Below are positions 58,656 through 64,000 of a DNA stretch of 64,000 nt, piece by piece. Numbering within the stretch: position 1 is the stretch's first letter; every line of letters begins with the position of its first letter. Origin of the DNA: Streptomyces violaceoruber (GTDB taxonomy: Bacteria; Actinomycetota; Actinomycetes; Streptomycetales; Streptomycetaceae); NCBI RefSeq assembly GCF_033406955.1, contig NZ_CP137734.1:1550001-1614000 (forward strand), in the 5' to 3' direction. The notes beneath the pieces are model-generated. The model saw only the letters and a list, made by a program, of their open reading frames with translations. It searched no databases and was not told the DNA's origin. A program made the position numbers and the translations under genes.

Positions 58656-59420
58656 TCAGGGCCGCACGAGCAGCTGGAACTCGAAGGAGTAGCGGGACGG
58701 CCGGTAGGTGTGGGTGCCGAACTCGACCGCGCGTCCCGTGTCGTCGAAGGTGGTGCGCTCCATGGTGAGCAGCGGGGCGCCCGCGTCCTCGCCGAGCCGC
58801 TCGGCCTCGCCGGAGGTCGCGGCGCGGGCGCCGATGGACTGCCGGGCGCTGTGCAGGGTGATCCCGGCGGCGCGCATCAGCCGGTAGAGACCGGTGGCCT
58901 CCAGCTGTCCGGTGTCCAGGTCGACGAGGCCGGGCGGCAGGTAGTTGCACAGGTACGCCATCGGTTCCCCGTGCGTCAGCCGCAGCCGCTCGATGCGGTG
59001 CACCTCGCTGTCCTCGGCCACGCCGAGCGCCGCGGCGATCTCCGCGGTGGCCGGGACGACGGTGTTGACCAGGACCTTCGTGGCGGGGCGCTGGCCCGCC
59101 GCCTCCAGGTCGTCGTAGAGGCTGCTGAGTTCCAGGGGGCGCCGGACCTTGCTGTGCACGACCTGGGTGCCGACGCCGCGGCGGCGCACGAGCAGGCCCT
59201 TGTCGACGAGCGACTGGATGGCCTGGCGGACGGTGGGCCGGGACAGGCCGAGCCGCGCGGCCAGCTCGATCTCGTTGCCCAGCAGGCTGCCGGGGGTCAG
59301 CGCGCCGTGCTCGATCGCCGCCTCCAGCTGCTGCGACAGCTGGAAGTACAGCGGCACCGGGCTGCTGCGATCCACGCTGAGGTCCAGCGACACGGTCGGG
59401 TCCACTTCTGGTTTCGGCAC
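58656..59420 (-). CDS. GntR/HutC-family transcriptional regulator
   Basis: 254 residues. The N-terminal winged helix (about 20-90) includes ELAARLGLSRPTVRQAIQSLVDKGLL, and the C-terminal UTRA ligand domain (about 105-250) includes RLRLTHGEPMAYLCNYLP and the final YSFEFQLL, typical of HutC-subfamily sensors of sugar metabolites. The GTG at 59420 is preceded at some distance by GGAG. It is divergent from the Gfo/Idh gene and upstream of the importer operon on the same strand. The shared palindrome TGTCCGGACA in front of itself and in front of the importer suggests it controls both and is autoregulated. Confidence 0.9.
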   Translation of the reverse strand: MPKPEVDPTVSLDLSVDRSSPVPLYFQLSQQLEAAIEHGALTPGSLLGNEIELAARLGLSRPTVRQAIQSLVDKGLLVRRRGVGTQVVHSKVRRPLELSSLYDDLEAAGQRPATKVLVNTVVPATAEIAAALGVAEDSEVHRIERLRLTHGEPMAYLCNYLPPGLVDLDTGQLEATGLYRLMRAAGITLHSARQSIGARAATSGEAERLGEDAGAPLLTMERTTFDDTGRAVEFGTHTYRPSRYSFEFQLLVRP

Positions 59421-59470
59421 GGGCCGAGCGTAGCTCCGTGCCGAGGTGACGGGAAGCTGCGCAGTTCGAT

Positions 59471-59480
59471 TGTCCGGACA
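59471..59480. promoter_or_regulatory. Palindrome TGTCCGGACA, putative GntR operator, copy 2
   Basis: Same palindrome as at 58566, here in the 101-bp gap between the divergent GntR and dehydrogenase starts. A TTGACA hexamer follows at 59487-59492, so a bound repressor would overlap the promoter region of the dehydrogenase. Confidence 0.65.
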
Positions 59481-59521
59481 TACGCATTGACAGAAAGCGG
59501 CTGTGAGCCCACTTTGATTCC

Positions 59522-60535
59522 ATGCGCATCGGGGTCATCGGAACGGGCCGCATCGGCACCGTTCACGCCAACACGCTCAGCCGCCACCGCGACGTCGGAT
59601 CCCTGATCCTCACGGACGCCGACATCGCGCGGGCGCAGGAGCTGGCCCACCGGCTGGGCGAGACGGCGGCACCAGGGGTGGACGAGATCTTCCAGTGGGG
59701 CGTGGACGCGGTGGTGATCACCACGGCGACGCCGGCCCATGCCGAACTGATCGGCCGGGCGGCCCGCTCGGGGCTCCCGGTGTTCTGCGAGAAGCCCATC
59801 GCCCTGGACCTGCCGGGCACGTTACAGGCGATCGCCGAGGTGGAGGCCGCCGGGACGGTCCTCCAGATGGGCTTCCAGCGCCGCTTCGACACCGGCTACA
59901 CCGGGGCCCGGGAGGCGGTGCGGTCCGGGCGGCTGGGCCGGCTGCACACCGTCCGGGCGGTGACGAGCGACCAGACCCCGCCGCCGGCCGATTACCTCCC
60001 GCAGTCCGGCGGGCTCTACCGGGACACGCTCATCCACGACTTCGACGTCCTGCGCTGGGTGACCGGGCGGGAGGTCGTCGACGTGTACGCCGCCGGGTCC
60101 GACGCCGGTCCGCCGATGTTCCGCGCGGCGGACGACGTGGACACCGGCGCGGTGCTGCTCACGCTGGACGACGGGACGCTGGCGACGGCGACCGCGGCGC
60201 GGCTGAACGGGGCGGGGTACGACGTGCGCATGGAGCTGGCCGGGGAGCTGGACCAGATCGTCGTGGGCCTGGACGACCGTACGCCGATCGCGTCCACCGA
60301 GCCGACCGGGCCCCCGGCCGCGGACAAGCCGTGGACCGGCTTCGTAGAGCGCTTCGGACCCGCCTACGAGGCCGAGCTGACCACCTTCGTGCAGGTGGTG
60401 CGCGGCGAGCGGGCCAACCCGTGCGACGGGCGCGAGGCGTTGCAGGCCCTGCGGATCGCGGAGGCCTGCGACGTCTCGCGCCGCGAGCGCAGACCCGTAC
60501 GGCTGGCGGAGGTGCCCGAGACGCTCACGTCTTGA
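59522..60535 (+). CDS. Gfo/Idh/MocA-family dehydrogenase (inositol dehydrogenase-like)
   Basis: 337 residues. The N-terminal Rossmann part (1-125) begins MRIGVIGTGRIGTVHA and contains the family motif FCEKPIALD with the catalytic-site Lys. The C-terminal alpha/beta part has RRFDTGY and a substrate-binding stretch RDTLIHDFDVLRWV, where the Asp and His of HDFD fit the catalytic residues of inositol 2-dehydrogenases. It oxidises a cyclic polyol or sugar with NAD(P). There is no ribosome site before the ATG at 59522, so a leaderless or short-leader message is possible. Leu101 is encoded by TTA (59822-59824), the rare codon read by the bldA tRNA. It is divergent from the GntR gene and probably works on the compound imported by the ABC system. 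Confidence 0.9.
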   Translation: MRIGVIGTGRIGTVHANTLSRHRDVGSLILTDADIARAQELAHRLGETAAPGVDEIFQWGVDAVVITTATPAHAELIGRAARSGLPVFCEKPIALDLPGTLQAIAEVEAAGTVLQMGFQRRFDTGYTGAREAVRSGRLGRLHTVRAVTSDQTPPPADYLPQSGGLYRDTLIHDFDVLRWVTGREVVDVYAAGSDAGPPMFRAADDVDTGAVLLTLDDGTLATATAARLNGAGYDVRMELAGELDQIVVGLDDRTPIASTEPTGPPAADKPWTGFVERFGPAYEAELTTFVQVVRGERANPCDGREALQALRIAEACDVSRRERRPVRLAEVPETLTS

Positions 60536-60540
60536 GGCGT

Positions 60541-60625
60541 GCCGTCCTGGTACCCGTCGGCCTTCAGGGGTTGCCGTCCCGGTACCCGTCGGCCTTAAGG
60601 CGTGTCGTCGTGGTAGCCGTCGAGG
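60541..60625. repeat. Triplicated tail of the response regulator gene
   Basis: Three imperfect direct copies, spaced about 31-32 bp, of the sequence that encodes DGYxDxTP. The rightmost is the true C-terminus of the response regulator (stop at 60595-60597); the other two lie after the stop in other frames. Confidence 0.75.
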
Positions 60626-61284
60626 AGCCCCGCGTCGTACGCCAGCAGGGCGATCTGGACCCGGTTGTCGAGGTCGAGCCCGGCCAGGATGCGGGAGACG
60701 TGGGCCTTGACCGTGGCGACGCTCATGAAGAGGTGGGACGCGATGTCGGCGTTGGCCATGCCGCGGCCGACCGCGACGGCGACCTCGCGCTCGCGGTCGC
60801 TGAGGGTGTCCACGCGGGCACGCGCGCGCGTGCGGCGCGCGTGACGTGCGTCGGGGGCGGTACCGGCCGCCTGTTCCATCAGCCGTCGGGTCACGGCGGG
60901 CGACAGGACGGGGTCGCCGGCCGCGACCCTGCGCACCGCGCGGAGGATCTCCGCGGGCGGCGTGTCCTTGAGGACGAACCCGGCGGCTCCGGCGCGCAGG
61001 GCCCGCAGCACCTGTTCGTCGGCGTGGAAGGTGGTGAGCACGACGACCTGGGGCGCGTCCGGGCGGCTCCGCAGCCGTTCGGTCGCCGTGAGTCCGTCCG
61101 TCCCCGGCATCCGGATGTCCATGAGGACGACGTCCGGGCGGGTGCGGTCGACGAGCGCCACGACCTCGTCACCGTCGGCGGCCTCGCCGACGATCTCCAC
61201 GTCCTCGGCACCGCCCAGCATGAGGGACAGCCCGGCCCGCACCAGCGGGTCGTCGTCGACGAGGAGCAGTCTGATCGCAGTCAT
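60595..61284 (-). CDS. NarL/LuxR-type response regulator
   Basis: 229 residues. The receiver domain has Asp10-Asp11-Asp12, the phosphorylation site Asp56 in VVLMDIRMPG and Lys in VLKDTPP. The LuxR helix-turn-helix is DTLSDREREVAVAVGRGMANADIASHLFMSVATVKAHVSRIL (about 160-200). It is 44 bp downstream of the histidine kinase gene on the same strand, its cognate partner. ATG at 61284. The C-terminus ends DGYHDDTP, repeated downstream of the stop. The regulon is unknown. Confidence 0.93.
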   Translation of the reverse strand: MTAIRLLLVDDDPLVRAGLSLMLGGAEDVEIVGEAADGDEVVALVDRTRPDVVLMDIRMPGTDGLTATERLRSRPDAPQVVVLTTFHADEQVLRALRAGAAGFVLKDTPPAEILRAVRRVAAGDPVLSPAVTRRLMEQAAGTAPDARHARRTRARARVDTLSDREREVAVAVGRGMANADIASHLFMSVATVKAHVSRILAGLDLDNRVQIALLAYDAGLLDGYHDDTP

Positions 61285-61328
61285 GCGTCCTACGTAATCA
61301 CGGTCGCCACCGGCCGCTTGGGGGTGGC

Positions 61329-62582
61329 TCAGCCCCACGGCAGCCTCGCCCGTACTTCGAAGCCGCCCCCGGGAGTCGGCCCGTGCTCCAGGGTGCCGCC
61401 CGCGAGCGTCGCCCGCTCGGTCAGCCCGATCAGCCCCTGACCCGAACCGGGCACGGGGGGCACCTCGCCCCGGGGCGGGGCGTTGCGCACCGACACGGCG
61501 AGTCCGTCGCCCGGTGCCCCGGTGACCCGGACGGTGACCTCGGTGCCGGGCGCGTGCTTGCGCGCGTTGGTCAGCGCCTCCTGGGCGATGCGGTACGCGG
61601 TGCGGCCGACGGCGGCGGGGACGGCGTCGGGGTCGGGCACGCGCTCCGCGAGGGTGACCTTCATGCCGGCCTCGCGGGACTCGGCGACCAGCGCGTCGAG
61701 CGCCGCGAGCGTGGGCTGGGGACGGCCCGCGTCGTCGGAGTCCGCCGCCCGCAGCACGCCGATGATCTGCCGCAGGTCCTGGAGGGCCTCGTGCGCGCTC
61801 TCCCGGATGACGCCCGCCGCCCGCGCGACCTCCGCCCGGGGTGCGTCGGGCCGGAACTCCAGGGCGCCCGCGTGCACGCTGAGCAGCGTCAGCCGGTGGG
61901 CGAGTACGTCGTGCATCTCGCGGGCGATGGCCTCGCGGGCCAGCCGCTGCGCCTGCTCGGCCCGCAGCCGCGCCTCGGCCTCGGCGTGCCGGGCCCGGTC
62001 GCGCAGGCTGAGCAGGAGCTGGCGCTTGGAGCGGACGAGCAGGCCCCAGCCGAGCACGGTGACCGCGAGCAGGACGGCGATGACGAGGGACGCCAGGAAG
62101 GGCAGGCCGGGCTCCGGGCGCATCCAGTAGTAGAGCGGCGTCACGGCGAGACTCGCGCCGCCGATCCAGGCCGTGTACCGGAAGGGCCGGTGCACGGCGA
62201 GCGTGAACAGGGCGGCGAGGACGGCGCCGCCCGCGGTGGCCGAGACCAGGGAGACGGGCACCATGGCCACGGCCAGCCCGACCGGCCACCGCCGCCGGAG
62301 CCAGACGGCGGCACAGGCCAGGGCGCCGATCAGCTGGTCCGCGACGGCCATGGCGGGTGAGAGGCCCGGCTCCTGGTCCAGCGCGTCGGCGGCCAGCAGG
62401 CCGATGGTGACCGCGAGCAGGAAGCAGGCGAAGTCGACGGCCCAGTCGCGTGCGGTGCGCCGGGGCCGGCCGCCGGGCCGCCGGGGTTGCGGGTACAGGT
62501 CCTCGACCAGCGCCGCCGGCAGTACCCAGCGCCGTTTCGCGAAGGCCGGGGGCACCGTGGTCCGCTCGTCACTACTGTTCAC
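61329..62582 (-). CDS. Membrane sensor histidine kinase (HisKA_3)
   Basis: 417 residues from the GTG at 62582. Five to six hydrophobic helices occupy about residues 48-185 with very short loops, so the signal is probably membrane-borne. A coiled coil follows, then the phosphoacceptor His224 in AREMHDVLAHRLTLLSVHAG and the HATPase with ALTNARKHAPG (N box) and GSGQGLIGLTERATLAGG. This architecture is the common Streptomyces DesK-like type. The frame continues to 62834, but upstream residues are not membrane-like and no ribosome site is present; the GTG chosen also has a weak site. Partner of the response regulator downstream. Confidence 0.9.
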   Translation of the reverse strand: MNSSDERTTVPPAFAKRRWVLPAALVEDLYPQPRRPGGRPRRTARDWAVDFACFLLAVTIGLLAADALDQEPGLSPAMAVADQLIGALACAAVWLRRRWPVGLAVAMVPVSLVSATAGGAVLAALFTLAVHRPFRYTAWIGGASLAVTPLYYWMRPEPGLPFLASLVIAVLLAVTVLGWGLLVRSKRQLLLSLRDRARHAEAEARLRAEQAQRLAREAIAREMHDVLAHRLTLLSVHAGALEFRPDAPRAEVARAAGVIRESAHEALQDLRQIIGVLRAADSDDAGRPQPTLAALDALVAESREAGMKVTLAERVPDPDAVPAAVGRTAYRIAQEALTNARKHAPGTEVTVRVTGAPGDGLAVSVRNAPPRGEVPPVPGSGQGLIGLTERATLAGGTLEHGPTPGGGFEVRARLPWG

Positions 62583-62760
62583 AGTCGACAAATCTACGCA
62601 GGGCTGACGCCGGGAACGGCCGGTCGCGCGGGACCGTCGACCAAAGTCGCACGGGCGGCGACTTTCGGCGCGCGGCCGGCGCGCGAAGAAGCCTTCGGTC
62701 GGGCAGGCCTCGCCCCGCGGCCGATGCGGGTGCGGGCACCGCAGGGCGAGAGTCGGGATC

Positions 62761-62961
62761 ATGAAGCAATTGCTGGAGTTCCTGGGTCTGCTCGCCGTAC
62801 TCCAGGGCGTGATGGGCCTGGTGCACGAATTCACCGACTGGAACCTGGGACTGGTGCGGCGGATCGGTTTCCTGGACGGCTACGAGGTCTACGCGAGCGT
62901 CGCGCTGCTGGCTCTCGGCGGTGCGCTGTTCGCCGCCGCCGAGAGCCGCGATTCCGGGTGA
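62761..62961 (+). CDS. Small two-helix membrane protein
   Basis: 66 residues with two predicted membrane segments (LLEFLGLLAVLQGVMGLV and VYASVALLALGGALFAA) joined by a loop with HEFTDWNLGLVRR. ATG at 62761 with a weak GAG-rich leader. Codon composition is normal for the genome. Family unknown; it is divergent from the kinase gene. Confidence 0.6.
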   Translation: MKQLLEFLGLLAVLQGVMGLVHEFTDWNLGLVRRIGFLDGYEVYASVALLALGGALFAAAESRDSG

Positions 62962-63030
62962 GTCCGGCGGCAGGCGGACTCCGCGCGGGCGACGTGCGGC
63001 TCGCTCGGGGCGAAGCGCTGCGGCCGGTTC

Positions 63031-63108
63031 TCACTCCCCTGTGCGACCGATGCCCTCGACGGCCTCGTCGAGCCGGAAGAACGCCTGGTAGCGGGTCGCG
63101 TTGACCAC
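63031..63108 (-). CDS. Possible 25-residue miniprotein or gene remnant
   Basis: A GTG at 63108 directly behind GAGGAGACAGC (a good ribosome site) opens a short frame reading VNATRYQAFFRLDEAVEG and ending in TGA at 63031. The composition looks protein-like, and there is no other gene in 62962-63258. It could be a miniprotein, a leader peptide or a fragment; I have no homology evidence. Confidence 0.25.
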   Translation of the reverse strand: MVNATRYQAFFRLDEAVEGIGRTGE

Positions 63109-63258
63109 GCTGTCTCCTCGACGACGGCTTTGCCGCTCAGGCCGCCCGCTTCGTGTACGCCTCGCTCTCGTCGGCGGCCCGGACCGCGCCGCCGGCCTCG
63201 CGCGCATGCCGCCCGCATGTCCTGGACTCGTCGGCGGGGAGGGACGGGGAGAGCCTGA

Positions 63259-63816
63259 CTACGTGCGGAGCGGAGCGAGCGCCTCGCCCCAGGCGACGAC
63301 CTGGGCGAGCATCGTGTTCAGGGTGGCCTCGTGGTGCTCACCGGGCTTGAAGGCGGTGAAGTGCTCGAAGTCGGTGAACACGGAGAGCGCGACCTGGGCC
63401 TGGACGTCCGCCACCTGGAGCTCGCCGAGGACGAGGCGCAGGTGCTCCACGGCGCGCACGCCGCCGTTGCTGCCGTAACTGACGAAGCCGGCGGCCTTGT
63501 TGTGCCACTCGGCGTGCAGGAAGTCGATGGCGTTCTTCAGGGCGCCGGTGGTGGAGTGGTTGTACTCGGGGGTGACGAAGACGAAGGCGTCGAAGCCCGC
63601 GACCTTCTCCGCCCAGGCCCGCGTGTGCGGCTGGCTGTACTGCCCCATGGCGGCCGGCATCATCTCGTCGAGGTGCGGCAGGTCGTAGTCCTTGAGGTCG
63701 ACCAGCTCGAACTCGGCGTCGCCCCGCTTGGCGGCGAGTTCGTGGACCCAGCGCGCGACGGCTTCGCCGACGCGCCCGGGGCGGGTGGAACCGATGACGA
63801 TGGCGACTTCGGTCAT
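63259..63816 (-). CDS. NADPH-dependent FMN reductase (flavodoxin-like)
   Basis: 185 residues. The flavodoxin-like fold begins EVAIVIGSTRPGRVGEAVARWV (phosphate loop GSTRPGR), and TPEYNHSTTGALKNAIDFL is the signature of NADPH-dependent FMN reductases and azoreductase-like enzymes. The ATG at 63816 was preferred over 63837 because an AAAGGT site precedes it. Likely cytosolic quinone/flavin reduction or stress protection. It stands 88 bp after the end of a transporter-like gene on the same strand. Confidence 0.9.
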   Translation of the reverse strand: MTEVAIVIGSTRPGRVGEAVARWVHELAAKRGDAEFELVDLKDYDLPHLDEMMPAAMGQYSQPHTRAWAEKVAGFDAFVFVTPEYNHSTTGALKNAIDFLHAEWHNKAAGFVSYGSNGGVRAVEHLRLVLGELQVADVQAQVALSVFTDFEHFTAFKPGEHHEATLNTMLAQVVAWGEALAPLRT

Positions 63817-63904
63817 GGTCGTACCTTTCGAGGACATGCCTGACCCACGGTTGGCGGGAGGCGTGAAGGAGAAGAAGAGGGGGGTAGCAGCTCGGTGCGG
63901 TGGA

Positions 63905-64000
63905 TCAGCCCGCGCTGGCGGCCGGTTCGTCGGTGGTGGCGGGCGCGGGCGGCGGCCCGGCGGGGGCGACGGGGGTGCGCAGCATCAGGAAGGCGACGAC
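63905..64000 (-). CDS. C-terminal end of a probable membrane transporter (partial)
   Basis: The last 31 codons of a minus-strand gene entering from the right edge. The visible end is a short hydrophobic stretch (VVAFLMLRTP) followed by an Ala/Pro-rich tail ending EPAASAG. This looks like the final helix and tail of an MFS exporter, which would fit its position beside an FMN reductase, but the piece is too short to be sure. Confidence 0.5.
   Translation of the reverse strand, partial: VVAFLMLRTPVAPAGPPPAPATTDEPAASAG

Overview
The window is very high-GC actinomycete DNA with Streptomyces codon habits: third positions almost all G or C, GTG and TTG starts, and tightly overlapping genes. Its left three quarters is the coelimycin-type (cpk) modular type I polyketide locus together with the scb gamma-butyrolactone signalling genes. 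Gene order and the ScbR and ScbA sequences match what I remember of Streptomyces coelicolor and its close relatives (S. lividans, S. violaceoruber). The strain cannot be named from sequence reading alone.

Layout. 1-5384 (minus strand) is a compact tailoring/export operon, transcribed cpkD (FAD monooxygenase), cpkE (alpha/beta hydrolase), cpkF (14-TM exporter), cpkG (class III aminotransferase, cut by the left edge). 5711-36790 (plus) holds three giant PKS genes: cpkA (loading module plus modules 1 and 2), cpkB (modules 3 and 4) and cpkC (module 5 plus a terminal NAD(P)H thioester reductase). 36884-38530 (minus) is scF, a Tat-exported flavin oxidase. 38839-43552 (plus) is a three-gene operon of a biotin-dependent carboxylase alpha subunit and a two-subunit 2-oxoacid:ferredoxin oxidoreductase, followed by a sensorless histidine kinase (43621-44442). 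44493-48076 is the butyrolactone block: scbC-like reductase, scbA, scbR and scbB-like ketoreductase, with two ARE-type operators around the divergent scbA/scbR starts.

How it works together. The KSQ loading module decarboxylates malonyl-ACP to an acetyl starter, and five malonyl-specific modules extend it to C12. Modules 1-3 carry KR and DH and should give a triene. The module 4 DH has lost both catalytic residues, which predicts a retained C5 hydroxyl. The reductase releases an aldehyde, CpkG aminates it, and oxidation at C5 (ScF is the natural candidate) would allow closure to a six-membered cyclic imine. CpkD and CpkE tailor and CpkF exports. The scb system would control the switch; the pathway-specific SARP activators known from S. 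coelicolor would lie beyond the left edge.

Right part (48239-64000) is ordinary chromosome. It contains a SWIM zinc-finger/SNF2 helicase pair, a small membrane-anchored protein and a ROK sugar kinase. Next come a sugar-type ABC importer with its GntR regulator and a divergent Gfo/Idh/MocA dehydrogenase, which share a perfect operator-like palindrome. A LuxR-type two-component pair, a two-TM miniprotein, an NADPH-dependent FMN reductase and the last codons of a probable transporter complete it. I saw no rRNA, tRNA, CRISPR array, insertion sequence or phage gene.
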